A DNA stretch of 64,000 nucleotides from Panorpa germanica (GCA_963678705.1 OY783220.1:1943001-2007000); one strand, 5' to 3'. Shown: positions 48,122 to 61,048, counted from the first letter of the stretch. Numbers and translations are program-made. Notes: generated by a model not told the origin, from the letters alone.

Positions 48122-48433
48122 CAGGGGCGTAGCTAGCCGTATCAGCCCCGGGCTACAGGGGCAGAAAATTTAGAGAAACTGAAATCGTCTTCAACTAGGA
48201 ATAATTTATTAAATAAGTTCGCCGAATAAAAGACTAGAAAAGTGTATATTTGATTTGAATTGTTTTGGCTAGCTTAGCTCCTAGGTGTATTATTTGTAAG
48301 TAATAACGTATAATCAATATATAATTATTTTAATTCAATGCGAGCGTTTTTGTTCCTTTTGTGAAACATTTTTACCTTCATTTGGCCCGCCAACAAATTT
48401 TGATACAGTGCCCGTGATACTAAGGCACTACTG
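48122..48433. mobile_element. hAT-type MITE with perfect 8-bp target duplication
   Basis: ACTTAACT stands immediately left (48114-48121) and right (48434-48441). The ends are CAGGGGCGTAGCTAGCCG (left) and CAGTAGTGCCTTAGTATC (right, minus). They are only partly inverted-complementary, but both start CAG, the usual hAT form. 312 bp, noncoding. Confidence 0.85.
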
Positions 48434-48441
48434 ACTTAACT

Positions 48442-50650
48442 CCAATTCTTCTACTATCATATTAACAAGCTGTATTTTAAGAATGTTAAAGAAAATGTTC
48501 TTAAATTTTATTAACTTTGTTATATAGTTTGAGAACCAGAGTCAATGAACTCTACATTGAACTTGCAATACTAAAAAGAGGAAATGTAAATCGATAATGT
48601 TGTATAGTGGTGAGTCGCCTGGAACAATCACCTGAAGAATAGCGAAACGAGTATCGAACCTCGAACCTCGAACCACTGAACCACCCACCTATAAAAATTT
48701 AGGGCAGGGACTCCTAGTTCCATAACTGCATTGTTGCGTGGGACGCACAGGTGAGGTGGGGAGAGCCTACAGCACTCAAACAATGAAACCGACGAAAATT
48801 GTATGAAAAATCCGATTAAATAATCAATACTCATTTATATTAATTTAATCAAAAACGAATCGCTTTGTAGAATTAATTTATTTAAATTGGTGAACACAGT
48901 ATTTATTTAAGCTAAGAATTAAATGGTAATTCTAAACCAAAGTCACAGTCGACTATTTCACAGGTTAACTCATAACGTAATGTTTAATCACATTTAATAT
49001 TTGGTACTTAATTCGGCGTTAGTATGCTAGAAAATTTGTACAAAAAAATGATTTCTCCAGAAAAATGTAACTTTTACACATCCACCATTTTCAGCGGATA
49101 TTTGTTATTTTAATGCGATTTTCAAGCGAAATTGAATTGTAACAATTGCCAAAGCATCTACTACTGATATGTCAAAAAACTAATAGTCAAAACTGTCACG
49201 TTGTTGGTGTTGCCCCTATTGCAAAAACAAAGTTCTTTTGAAATACCCTATATAATAATAACAATGGTTTATATGAAAATACGCGTATAGATTTAAGACA
49301 TAATATTGATGGGCTTATTTAGGACGAAAACAACCACTCCACATATCACCACATGAAATAGATTGGGTCCTTCAGAGAGAAACAGTTTAGGAGATTTCCA
49401 ACTATGTAAACTGTAACTTTATAGGATTAAATTTGAATGAATGTTAAATTGACCTAATAAGTTTGATTGAATATGTTTAATTAGCCTACTTTTTAATTTT
49501 TAAGGGGCCTCAAAAATGCGTCACGGTTCATGCTTACTCTGAGAGTCCTTCGACTTAGGGGAATAGTGTAGTAATCTCTATCATGGACAGGAATTAATTG
49601 ACTGCTGACTCAGACACCATTGTTTCTATAATATACCATACTTCCCTCTTTTAGTTTGAGCTAAATAACAGTGAACAACTTTTTGTAGGAAACATAGGCG
49701 TCCACATAATTTGATGTGGGAGTGTGAGTTAAGATATACTTCGAATTTCATTTTATCTAGTGTAAATTAGTTACAGATTCCATTATGTCTATTGGAAAAG
49801 TGGATTCTTTTACATGCAGGTTATTGTACTTAACTCAACTCTATTACTGCTTACCAACGAGACGTGGAACAATAAGTAATACCACATAATATCAGTTAAA
49901 AATTACGAAATGCCGGTTAGTTATTTATCAATGTATACATGTGATCAAAATACTAATTTTTGAACGTTTATTGTTCTGTGCAACTTCCACGCTGTTATTT
50001 AATTATTCTTTTATGGTGGTCGTTTTAGGCATGAGCGGGGGCGCGGGGGCGAGGGCGACGCAAGGTATTTAATATTCAATGCAGGCAACTTGCGCAAGTA
50101 CGGAAATACTCTATAACCTATTATATAAGAATGGAAATTGCAAACAGGAAATATGTTTACTTTAAAAATGGTAGGTAGGTAGGTAGCTACGAGGAAAGGA
50201 AATTATCCTTCATTGTTTTAGTCAATTGTCTTGTTCAAGGAGGTCGTGCGGTCGTCCATAAACTATTTGGGTACATTTTGGCTTCATTAGAACCTACTGG
50301 TGCAGTCCACTGAAATAATTTTTGTGTCTACATCTCTATTAATGATAGATGGCCAGAGTTTCCAAAAAGATTATTATGAATTCGGGAAATTATATTCTTT
50401 ACTTGCACGGTTAGAACCCTTCAGGGTTTTGCGTTACATCTCTATTGGAATAATTCATACCCTACTGGGTTTACAAAAAGATTTCTCTTCAGTATGTGTT
50501 AATGTTATGAGTAAAGTTATTGTAAAATAATTTATTTTGTATTTTTGTCATTGGTCGAAATACTAACTTCTATGCCAATTACCCATCTAACAATACCATG
50601 TCACTTTTTTTATCTAAAATTGTCTTGTAGATATTAGTTCTTTATATTTG
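48442..50650. other. No gene; small repeats
   Basis: (TCGAACC)3 at 48654-48674, a G-rich tract near 50036-50056 and (GGTA)4 at 50170-50186. No coding region found. Confidence 0.45.
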
Positions 50651-50662
50651 TACTGGTATAAA

Positions 50663-50874
50663 CAACGGCGTAACTAGGCTAGGGCAGACAGTGGGTAAAA
50701 AATGAAGTCGTAATATTTCATTTGGTTTACAGTAAATAGAATATATAAATCGAATATCTTACTGTTTTATTGGGAACATATTTATGAAACGTAGGAGAGA
50801 AGGCTTTAGAAAAATGTGTTTCATTATTTACTCAGGGAGCCCAATCTGTGTCCTAATTCCTAGTTACACCTCTG
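50663..50874. mobile_element. hAT-type MITE, 212 bp
   Basis: Ends CAACGGCGTAACTAGG and (minus) CAGAGGTGTAACTAGG. Flanks GGTATAAA and CCTATAAA agree at six of eight positions. Noncoding. Related in terminus style to 48122-48433 and 5860-5901. Confidence 0.75.
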
Positions 50875-50882
50875 CCTATAAA

Positions 50883-52070
50883 TAAATATAGGCAACCATT
50901 AATTAATTATCTATATATTTGTAAAAATTTAATTTAATACTGCTTACACAGTATAATTTTTTTAGAATATCTTCAACAGTTTTCCTTATAATTTCCACAA
51001 TTTTTTCACAAAGATTTCCACTCTATATTTCTCCACAACAATTACACTTTTCTATTGGCGTCTCAAGTGCAGTGTAGAGTGTACTTCTTACCGCTCAAGT
51101 TCACTACACTGAGCCCTAGGTCAATACACTGTGATGCATCAATTGCACTTCTCCATATTCACAAACTGCACTACGCTTAACATTCACTAAGTGCATACCA
51201 ACCACCATGTGTGATAAATTTAACACACACACACACACACACATACACATACTAACATTGCCACTTGATTCTTGTCGTATTGTTAATATAATTAATATGT
51301 CAAATAATCTTTTAATTCTTAAATAGGTTCGGTTAATAATCGTAACTGTACTCGAGGTTTTCTTTGTCTTCAGCTTCTTCTGGTCGAATACATAACTTCA
51401 ATGACCTCAAACAAATAATGAAATTAAGTGTAAAATTAATTAAACTAACATTAAGCTAACATTCAAAGCTACGATATCGTATATTACATATTTATCATCA
51501 CCATGGGTCTACTGCCCTTGTGTAGCATTGACGATCTTTAAGTTTTTCTACTTTCCTCTTCTGCCGACAGTTTCCTCTCGGCAAGACATTTGTCAAAACA
51601 TTGGTCTATGTGCCGAGAATGAACATGGCTATTGATGTCACCTCTGGTTTCCTTTGACTTGTGTCAAAAAACCAACGCTCGAGAACTCTCGAAACAGTCC
51701 AAAACGTGACGATCTCACCAGTCTTGAGGAGAATTTACTGTCGGCATTGCAATTCACAATAGCCATCTTTCTCCACTTCCTCTTTACATTTCTTCCTTAT
51801 AACTTTCCCTCACTTCTGCCACTTTTATTCATGCAGTTCTTAGACATTCTGCACATTAGACATTAAGTAGGCAACAACATAAGAAGTCTTCTGTTAAGTC
51901 GTCGTTTGAATTCTAAAAGATGAAATGTTTCGTCATTTCTAGTCCCTAACTTTTTTTCTTATTTTAAAATTCGAGGCGATGTTCGCTTATCAAGTTATTT
52001 TATTTTAGTTCAATTTGATTTAATAAGTTTATATCAGTTACGAATTCGGGCACTTTTTTAATTTCTTCTG
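50883..52070. other. No gene recognised
   Basis: (CA)n at 51223-51243. 51490-51860 is less AT-rich with no supported frame. 51860-52070 may be the 3' untranslated tail of the retrotransposon fragment on the minus strand. Confidence 0.4.
51223..51243. repeat. (CA)n microsatellite
   Basis: About ten perfect CA units. Confidence 0.95.
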
Positions 52071-52077
52071 GATTGTC

Positions 52078-52290
52078 TTAAAGCATGTCCTTTAGTTCAC
52101 CACTGATGTTGTGTTTTGTTCGTTGAGTTTGATATTGTGGGCAGGTTACTAGTAGATGATGGACTGTTATTTGCGTCTGACAGTTGCTGCACCGCGGAAC
52201 TGTTGTTTTACTAATTAAGTGTTGATGCGTCAACCTCGTATGTCCTGTTCGTAGTTTGAAGATGATTTTCCTTATAATTGATTTTAATAA
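52078..52290 (-). pseudogene. Non-LTR retrotransposon ORF2, C-terminal end
   Basis: The minus frame is open from 52290 to the TAA at 52078. It reads FKLRTGHTRLTHQHLISK, then CSNCQTQITVHHLLVTCPQY and QTQRTKHNISGELKDML. The GHTRLTH word, usual just after the RNase H domain, and the C-x2-C-x7-H-x4-C zinc-knuckle-like ending are characteristic of the Jockey/I/R1 groups. No reverse transcriptase or RNase H part is present upstream, so it is a 5'-truncated copy. The natural end of the protein appears kept. Confidence 0.85.
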
Positions 52291-54430
52291 TTATAATATT
52301 GAATGAAGTCCAAATTGTTTATTGGGTCTTTCTATTCTCAGTTATTTTTGTTAGAAAATCTACCGATTTTTTTGTTTGTTAAAAATGAAAGCAATGATCT
52401 AAGTACACATAAAATATATTTTCCTCTAAATCACTCGCCATCTAAATATTTCGAGCTTAGATTAAATTTAACTCGGCTCTTGAAAAGACAATTGACGGAA
52501 TTGAATTTTCGGAATAATAAGATAATTTATCTTTTATAGTTATACAAAAAATTATCAATGACACTCTGCCAGTCCAACCAACCTTTAGGCTTCTTCAATA
52601 CAAATTACATACATTGTTAACTCCTTGAATCACGTTCCAAATATTTAGCCGCCAATAATAATTTCCTTGTTAACCCAAAACATATATTTATTAACAGATA
52701 GTATTCCAGTCGACCACATGATACTTGTGAGACTGGATGTACTCAATGGAAAATGTGTGAAAGTAGGGAAACTCACCTTATTGTAAACCCGGAACTGTGT
52801 GGGCGACAGCTGTAGCTATCTATAGAACGGGTTATGCTCCCAGGCCGTCTGCTTAACAACTATAAGTGTTTACTCAAAGGGAAAATTCTTCCGGAAGCCC
52901 TTTATTATATATTGTTACTTTAATTGTTTATTAACCAAGCGATGTTTTATACCTTTTAGACCTTAGACAGTTCGACCTTTAGCATTTGTGCATCACTTGT
53001 TTTATTATTCTCGTTTTACCGTAATAAGTACCAAACAATTAATCTTTAACATAGTTCACTTGAAGTACTTTGTTTACATCTCTCTAAGTTTTGCGTAATG
53101 TGAAGTGTACTAATCTTCTTATTGACGTTAGATTCTATTGTGAAATAGAACACTTGCTTGAAAGAATCTCGCTAAAATTACTTTATGAATATTAAAGTGA
53201 AACTTCTGGTAATAATATCAATTTAATGAACTACTACAAACTATATGAAATGAATATTCGTAAGGAGCGTACGGTATGCCGCTTATTGTGTTTGTATGGG
53301 ATTACAATACGTAATATCCCATTCAAAGTTATTTATATTCGTAGGTGCAGAAGGTTTGAAAATGTCGCTGCCGTAGTATACATTACATCGTTGAATTGGT
53401 AACAACTAAGGGATCTCTTTATTATGAAAGAATTTTGTACTTTAATGTATATCAATACACCACTGTATTAAAGTTAATAAAAGTTCCCAGTTAGAATATT
53501 GTCCAGCAGTATTCACTCTAGCTTACCAAAAGCTAATTCCAAGTTTTCTACCTAGTTTCATGTACTAGGAGTATATACTTGTATTGTTTTACCCTTTGAA
53601 CAATCCGTTGTCTAAGATATCGTTAACATTAAAAAAACCGTAGTAAAATATAGAGCGGAACTTTGATCTAAGACACGTGAACTACAGATTTTTGATAGAG
53701 AGTGGTGTAGTTATAAACATTGAAGTAAAAACTTTCTCTCTTAATAAAGTACGTTTAAGAGAAAAAACTCCAATACACCCTGTTCCGCTCTAACTCATCT
53801 CAAATATTCCTTCCTATGAGCAACTATCAAAGGAATACTAAATATGTAAAATACAATTAAGTACCAGGAGTATGTCCTCGTATATTATATGATATGGTAT
53901 TTAATCTTGATTTCGAAAACCCGACTCTCATACAACCACTCTTTCTCAGTTACATTGAGAATTTTTCGTACAGTTTCTGTGACAGAAACAGCAAGTTAAG
54001 GTTCAAGTTATTGCAGATGACCGAACAAAAAATAAATGTTACATCACCTACACTGCGTCGTGACAATGACGTGGCATTGATATTACAAAGCCATCGACCA
54101 TCATTGTGCAGTGATTGACATCAGAGTATCCTGATACACCAGATGTTAGTGACATTGTCGATACCATCCCACGACATTTCTATCACACGCCACGCTTTTC
54201 TTGTTCAAACTTTCAGATTACGAATGTAAGTGTACTTGACAGTTGATATTTTGTGTAACTAAACAACACTTGAATTTTGTAAGTAATGCTTCTTCTAAGG
54301 AAGGAAACTTTGGATAAATCATGGATTTGGCGGTCATAAGGGTTATTACTTCTGCTTCTTTGATGCATTCAAAATGGCGTTGGATGTAGTAGATCGGTAT
54401 TCAACCAGAGCATCGTATCACAACCTAGGC
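52291..54430. other. AT-rich, no gene seen
   Basis: Partial repeat K on the minus strand at 53518-53550. Frames at 52303-52539 and 53894-54118 have no recognisable motif. Confidence 0.45.
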
Positions 54431-54436
54431 AATGAA

Positions 54437-54500
54437 TGTGACACTTTAGTTAGCTTATAGTAAGCTAGAAAGTGTGAAATTTCACTGCAATCTTGAGTTC
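54437..54500 (+). repeat. Short dispersed repeat K, diverged copy
   Basis: TTAGCTTATAGTAAGCTAGA, then AAGTGTGAAATTTCACTGCA and ATCTTGAG. Confidence 0.5.
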
Positions 54501-54509
54501 TTCGTGACT

Positions 54510-55830
54510 CGAAGGTTTATGCATAGCAACTTTCTTTAACTCATGAAAAATATTTGGCTAGGACCATCAAAAGCCGTGGCCACGAGCAACGATTTTACTC
54601 ACCATAAAACGATAAATCACACCGGTTAGTAAGTATATGGCAATACTAACCTCAAAAAATTCCTTACAAATAATAAATAGTTTTTGGTGTTCTCACAAAA
54701 TTAACTTTCTCCCCCCTCTCCCGAATGTCTGCTTAGGTTATTACCGATACCTTCTCCTCCCTAATCAAGCCACGTAGTTCGTGGACAATTCCTTTCCTAA
54801 TACTGATATAATTTGACTATGTGATAAAATTAATTTTCATATTTTAATACATTCCTTATATGGGACCCGTAAATTTTCTCGTTTATGTTTCGGAAAACTC
54901 TCACTAATAAACTGAAAAATAAACTTTCATTCTTAGAAATTCAAACGTTCTTAGCATATTTTACTTTTAAAACTTTCTCTATCAAGTTTTCCGTTTAAAC
55001 GACATGAATATGAAAACATAACCTGTTTTTATTGTCTGTTAATAATTCAGTGGTAAGTTCCTCACCATCATACGATGGTTCAGCAACCCGCTAATAGTAA
55101 GAGCACCAGCAGTAAGCAAGCAAACCATCCACCATGCACGTAAGGTGTATTTATTTCTGAATCATTCACTTTTATTGATTATCGTGAATGTGAATGTCGC
55201 GTCGTCTGTCTCACTGTCTGTTTCACCACGCGGCTCTTCCGTGCATTTGTTAGCGGTGGTTACTACTGGGTCTACCCTTTCTTCAGTGTCTGCCGTCGAC
55301 GGCACTGATGTTTCGGCTACCCCAACACAAAACACCCGGAACAGACGACTACGCGCCCCTCTGCATTAATAATAAAACAGAGACGGCAAGACGGGACAGA
55401 ATCGTGGTGCAAGCCGTATACATTTATGCATTTTCGTCTTTGAAAGAAGTTTTGAAAGTAATATTTTCGATATTCCTGTTTTTCGAAATTAAAAAGGACG
55501 CTGGTTGATGTTTACAACTTTCTCAAAAATTGGTTTGCTATTTCAAGATATATAGTTGACAACTTTACAGCAAAATAAGAGACAGAAATATAAATATGGC
55601 GGGAAATACTCGTAATATGAAAAAAAAAGTTTTAAGGAGATCTGTGAATCATATAGGGTACATCAGTTAGACATCTAACATTTGTTGGAAGACGTTGCTC
55701 AACACGTCTAAACCGAAGTAACATTTTTGGTTATACATCGGCATCGTTTGACGATACTATGGTTTCATTCTAGTCTACAACAGATTGTGCGATTACCGAC
55801 AAACATTCGGTCAAGCAGAATATAATAAAA
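54510..55830. other. Single-copy block 55080-55400; otherwise no gene
   Basis: 55145-55369 holds a 74-codon frame beginning MYLFLNHSLLLIIVNVNVAS (hydrophobic start), then Ser/Thr/Val-rich sequence. The base composition is unlike the flanks. No family is recognised and no splice-compatible link to the 20.9-kb exon is evident. 55655-55750 contains diverged family D words. Confidence 0.35.
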
Positions 55831-55834
55831 ATAG

Positions 55835-56062
55835 CCACCAGAACCAATATGTAAACAGTGTAATAGTCCACTAACAGTAAAGCATATTATTCTTCGATGC
55901 CCTTCAAGGTACTCGTCGCACAAGCAACGCTGTAATATGACTAAGGAATATAGGCAGATATTTGAAAGCAGAGAAAGTCTGAAAACCCCTATTAAGAGGT
56001 CGAGAGGTCTAGAGCTCGAAAATTTAATAGTTGCTCAAAATTTGAGGAATGTATTTTTATAA
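55835..56062 (+). pseudogene. Non-LTR retrotransposon ORF2, C-terminal end
   Basis: An open frame from just after a stop at 55832 to the TAA at 56060 reads PPEPICKQCNSPLTVKHIIL, RCPSRYSSHKQRC and on to IVAQNLRNVFL. The C-x2-C-x7-H-x4-C pattern is visible (CKQC, H, C). This is the same protein end as at 52078-52290, on the other strand and clearly diverged. The upstream part is frame-broken. An A-run at 56130-56138 may mark its 3' end. Confidence 0.8.
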
Positions 56063-56064
56063 TA

Positions 56065-57555
56065 CAATTAATGAAAAACGATAATTTATAACTGTTTAGG
56101 CTATTATTATTACACTTATTATACATACAAAAAAAAACTTTATTTAAATTTAAAAATATTGTTAAATATGTTAAAAATGGCGCTTAAGTAGACTCTGTCA
56201 AAAAATTGGAACTGGACGGTGTTGCCGATTTTGACTCTTCTATTTATCTGAATAAAAACCAAGAAAATTATTAATTAGTGAGTTATAGTCGGAATTAATG
56301 AGTACAGTTATGGTCGGAACTAAAGAAAAAAAAAATATTGAAAATTGACAAAATGGCGCGCTTTTGAAATTGAAATTCTAAAAACTGGGTTTTTTACCAG
56401 TTATTTAATGAAAAAAATATGGAATTATTGAAATAAAAAAATGATTCTAGTTCCAACGATAGCTATTGATGTTGTGAATAACATATTAAAATTTCAGACG
56501 ATTCGGTTGAATAGTTTTTTTTTTCTACAACACCATGCCGAAAAAAGTAGTTTTGAAATAAATGAGATTAAAGTTTTAAGTATGCTATGGCTATAGGGCT
56601 ATTGATATATGCTAAAATGGCTATAGAAACGAAACTATTGGCTATGTCCTTACAAAAATTTAAGAATATATTCTTAAAAGCCACTCAAATAATAAATGAA
56701 CATCGCATTGGATTAGACCGAAGAAGTTCAACCAATTTAGTACACTCACGTTTAAAAAACGTCAACTATAAATGATAATATATATTGAATGGTGAATATC
56801 GCACTAATGTGGATATTAGTACTTAAGATATTATTTCTCTACTAATGACGGATCTTGAAAGCAATTTTCATAATAGACCAACAATCTTCCATTCAAAAAA
56901 TAAGTTGATAATGCACGAAAACACATTATATTCAAAAACACTCCTAAAATAAATGACTAAAATCAAAAAGCTTTCAAATATAAATAAGTTTAAGGCAGCA
57001 ATAACCATTAGGCATTAAGCAGCCACAAACAAGCGTTCCATAGAAAAACCCAACACAAGTTAGTATTAGGAACCCTCCTGTAGTCACTCGTAGTCGTAGC
57101 ATAGCTGAAATATTCAACATGATATTGTTTTTCTATATTTATCTCTTTCTATATAAATAGATGCAGGTTTGATACAGTCTAACCCTGTCCCTGTCTCGCT
57201 TCATTGCACTACACTAGACATTCGTACTCGTAGCTGGCACTAGCACTAGAGTACACTAGCCATCATCGTAACCATGGCAACGCCCTTCATTTCATCGTGT
57301 GCAAGTGCAACGATCGGGCTCGTATTCAAAGTCATTGCATTGAAAATTATTTTAGATAATTTATGTGATGTAAAACAGCTACGAGTAGTAGCTACTACTA
57401 AAATTAACAAACATGTAGTAATTTTAAGTATAATTTAAACTACATAGAAAGTATCAAATAGGCCATATGGGATTTACTTAAATTCCGTTACTATCTATCG
57501 TACCAAATTTGGCTACAGAATTTTCTTTTTGTTTTTAAATCAGAGCATATTATTA
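56065..57555. other. No gene recognised
   Basis: 56200-56600 has ATGGCG words and A/T runs of an untranslated-region type. 57050-57350 is less AT-rich and apparently single-copy. Confidence 0.4.
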
Positions 57556-57559
57556 TATA

Positions 57560-58010
57560 ACAGTTTTGCTGAATTATAGAACAGTTATAAAGAATGCAGA
57601 TCTTGCTGAAACTTTGTAAATTTGTTCTACGATAGTCAATAATTTATTAAAAAAATTAAATAAGGGTTGGTTTCCGAAACTTTTAAGGAAATAATTAGAT
57701 TTAAATAATGCATATTTCACGTACAAGCATATTTGTGCATTTGATTGAAAATTGCATGTAAGTATCTAATAGAAAAAATTATTATTTCAATTGAATATGT
57801 TTCAGAAAACATCTAGCTTTCGAATAAAATAATAAAAATAGTATCTTTCCGAAGAAATAACGCTTTTGAAAACACGATGTAAAATTTGGCAACGTCGCTT
57901 GTGCAATTAGTAGATTAGCGCACGAGTAACCGCGAATATTCGAAAGCCATTAGATCTAAATTTTCAGGTTATGTACTATAGCGCTGTTGTCAAATGTGTT
58001 CAACCGATTT
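57560..58010 (-). repeat. Dispersed repeat H, copy 2 (inverted)
   Basis: Reverse complement of 26985-27500. Landmarks are CTGAAACTTTGTAAATTTGT, TTCAATTGAATATGTTTCAG, TTTGGCAACGTCGCTTG and CCGCGAATATTCGAA. Confidence 0.75.
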
Positions 58011-58048
58011 ATAGTACGTTATTTTTTTTAGTTAATTGAATGATGGAA

Positions 58049-58410
58049 ATTGTAAATTTTTAATCAAACTTATGTATTGCTTCTGAAGTCAAAGACTTTT
58101 ATTTAAAGTAATTTATATACACATTATAATAATTACACTGTTCAACTTAAATCATACTATCCTACCTGAAATCAAAGAAATGACATTTAAAGTTTATTAT
58201 TTAAATTGTAAATTCCTTTTTATCTAATTTTATAATAACTTAACATTATGCACAGTGAGTTCTGTCAGTTTCAAATATCAACTGTGTTGGCCGTTGGCAC
58301 ACACTACAATGAAAGTAGCTGTAACTAATATATACCGTTAGCTCACCTGACCAGAATGCAATAGTAATATCTTTGGTCAGTGTTACTAACTAAAGAAATA
58401 TTCTTTCTTC
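58049..58410 (+). repeat. Dispersed repeat J, copy 2
   Basis: Same orientation as 33500-33860, about 85-90% identical by eye, with small indels. Confidence 0.9.
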
Positions 58411-58414
58411 ACAT

Positions 58415-59645
58415 ATATTTTAGTAATAACATTTTTAAATCTATAGTAATCTATTCACAGCGATGCACTGAAAGTATTCATAGGGCCAAATAGCTCTAAC
58501 AATATGTAGAAGTTATAAAAAAATAGGCGATACAATGCCTAAAATGGCCTGTGTCAAAATAATTGAGTTAATATTTATTTACACTGAAAATATTTCCTTA
58601 AAAGGGGTTTTTACGCAATGTAATACGATTCGATTCCGATAAAGAGTTCCGGAATCGTATTTGTCGTGTCAAAACCATTTAATAAACTCAGTAACTTACA
58701 AATTGCAGCAGTCTAACCATTTGATTGATTTAAAATAATAAATCATATTTTTTGTTATTTGCGTCATTCTTTGCATTTCATTAATTATCTAAATCCCGTT
58801 CGACCTTTACACAAACACAAAATGTCATTCGGCGCAGCAATGTTTGCATAACTGACTGATAAACCATTCGGCTGCCATTAACATGCGGCGACTACCGCCA
58901 CCTAGCATCTATTAATAACATTAAATATAAAAAAAACAATGTAAATAGTAAATTTCATGCCATTAATGATTCACCTTATATTGACATATCGTCTGTGTGT
59001 GCCTGGTATAACCTAACCCAACAAAAAATATATTGAAAATAGCATTATCAGCATAAGGTCCTGGCGCAATCGACGGCAGCCATGTTACCATGTGTTCCAC
59101 CTAGTTAACAACGCACGGGGGCTAAAGTGTCACGAATTGCGACGAAATTTTAATATTTACAGTTTTCATCTTTAAAGGACGACCTAATGTTTAAATCAGC
59201 TTAACTGATACCGTAAAAGAAAGGCCAATAACCGAGCATGTTTTGAAAAAGTTTTAAACAATCGAAGCGTTTTTATTTATTATTTTATATATTATATTTT
59301 ATTTTCCAAATGCCATAAACTGAGCAGTTTTTTTTAATTTTAAAAGTTTTTACGACTTCAAAAGCGTCTAGTATTTTTTTAAATAACACAGATCCTTGGA
59401 ACGTGGCATATTAGATTAGGTACACATCTGACAAACGCCAAGAAATAAATCAATTAACATACCAACTTAATTGAGCCACTGTTGGCAGAAATTGTGTTTT
59501 TATAAAAAAACATAAAAATAGCAGTAAAAATAAATAATCAGACTTCGGCTAAGACATGTATGGCTCAAAATGTATGGCTCAAACTGTTCCAAATGGTGTC
59601 AACTATTATCCCCTTAAGGCTTTGCACCTTGCTTCCAAACACCCT
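58415..59645. other. AT-rich, no gene seen
   Basis: GCCGCATGTTAATGGC-type words near 58870-58905 and a GC-richer bit at 59050-59150. Nothing assigned. Confidence 0.45.
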
Positions 59646-59648
59646 CTA

Positions 59649-59912
59649 TAGTGGTACCTCGAGTTACGAACACAATTTCCGAAAAAGATTTAACTCTTTA
59701 ACTTAAACTTTAACTTAAATCTACTATTTTAAAGAAAAAAGATGCGCTAAGGACGATTGAATTGAATTGCTGAAGTACGAGTATGTTATTCAAGCAAAGA
59801 TCTCCAGTGTTAGAAGAAGTAGACAAATTATTGTTAGTTTGAATTAATGAAAAGCAAATGAGAAAAACTTTATCGGGTTACTAACTCAAGTTCGTAACTC
59901 GAGGTACCACTA
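59649..59912. mobile_element. Tigger/pogo-type MITE with perfect ends
   Basis: TAGTGGTACCTCGAGTTACG plus AAC at the left is matched exactly by its reverse complement at the right, and TA flanks both sides (59647-59648, 59913-59914). 264 bp, noncoding. A CAGTGGTACCTCG-like terminus is known from Tigger relatives; here the first base is T. Confidence 0.85.
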
Positions 59913-59914
59913 TA

Positions 59915-60770
59915 TATCACATACTCATACATTGGGCAACAAAGAAAAAACAGTATGATTCAGAAATTGGTCCTGTGTCACCTTAAATAAACATTTTTAT
60001 GTACATAGCATATTTGGGACGCATTGTCCTGATAAGATAAAAATAATAAATTTCATTCCGCGCAATAAAAAATGTTCATATGAATGTACTTATCCATACT
60101 TAGTAATGTCTGCTGTCCGTGACATTAAATTCAATGTCAAACTGATTACCTGGTGCAAACATGGACACATAACCTTGAAACTGTTACCAAAATAATTACG
60201 CAATACTTTTTAGTATGCTAAAGTGATTGTAATTGATTATGACTGGTATATATTATACGTATCCATACAAACTACACATCACACATGAGTGTGTGTGTGT
60301 GTATGTTTAGAAGTATTTGTAAGCTCATAACAATAATGGAAAATTAACACATTCAAATATGCCATACCAAATGAGTACTTAACCTAAAAATCTAAATTTA
60401 GATTATCATAAATATTCATTTCAAGTTCAGTGTATGATTTTATGACATAATCTAGGCACAAAATCAATAATTGGGGCTGAATGCGGCGAATTGGCAGAGA
60501 AGCTGGTAAATAAACTTGTCTTGACTAATTTCCGATTCTTTATATTTTATTTACCAACTTAAATTTTGATGATTTAGACCTCCATCTTGAAGAAATGGCG
60601 GCTAAAACTTCTTTTTTTTTTGATAATATCAAGTCCCCAGGTAGAAAATTGCTTTTCAGTACAAGATTTATAATTGCTGGCCATTGTCTTACTTGAACGG
60701 TATTTCTTCCCAATAAAAATCAATGCTTTATAGACACACGAAATTCATTTTTTTCCATTGTCACTAAAGC
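59915..60770. other. AT-rich, no gene seen
   Basis: (GT)n at 60289-60302. No other structure. Confidence 0.5.
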
Positions 60771-60774
60771 CACT

Positions 60775-61048
60775 GTAATTTTACACTATAAACAAAATGT
60801 TGTTTTGTTTTATTTTAAAACAGTTCTGTTTTTCGAAAACTGTTCACACTGGACAGACTGGTTTTGTTTTTAGTGTTTTTCTGTGTGTATCATAAAAATT
60901 ATAAACATGATAAACAAAACTGCGTCTTCAAATCAAGCAAGAAAAGAAATAAATGTTTTAAGAACTGTCTCTTTGGTGTTTTTGTTCAGAAAAACAAGTT
61001 TTTGTTCGTGTTTTATTGAACAGTCTCTCTGGGGTGAAACCGGCATTA
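60775..61048. mobile_element. Family I TIR element, copy 2 (right half clear)
   Basis: Ends GTCTCTCTGGGGTGAAACCG at 61024-61043, the reverse complement of the head at 32821. The interior TTTTAAAACAGTTCTGTTTT and TTATAAACATGATAAACAA are shared with 63473-63830. The 65-codon frame is incidental. Confidence 0.65.

Noticed and set aside
48600-48720. tRNA-Gly-like gene on the minus strand (TGGTTCAGTGG and GGTTCGATACTCG)
   Set aside because: A- and B-box matches are only about 12 nt apart, the GGTTCGA words come from a (TCGAACC)3 tandem repeat, and no cloverleaf forms.
52303-52539. 78-codon plus ORF
   Set aside because: Very AT-rich, no motif, and adjacent to the minus-strand retrotransposon end.
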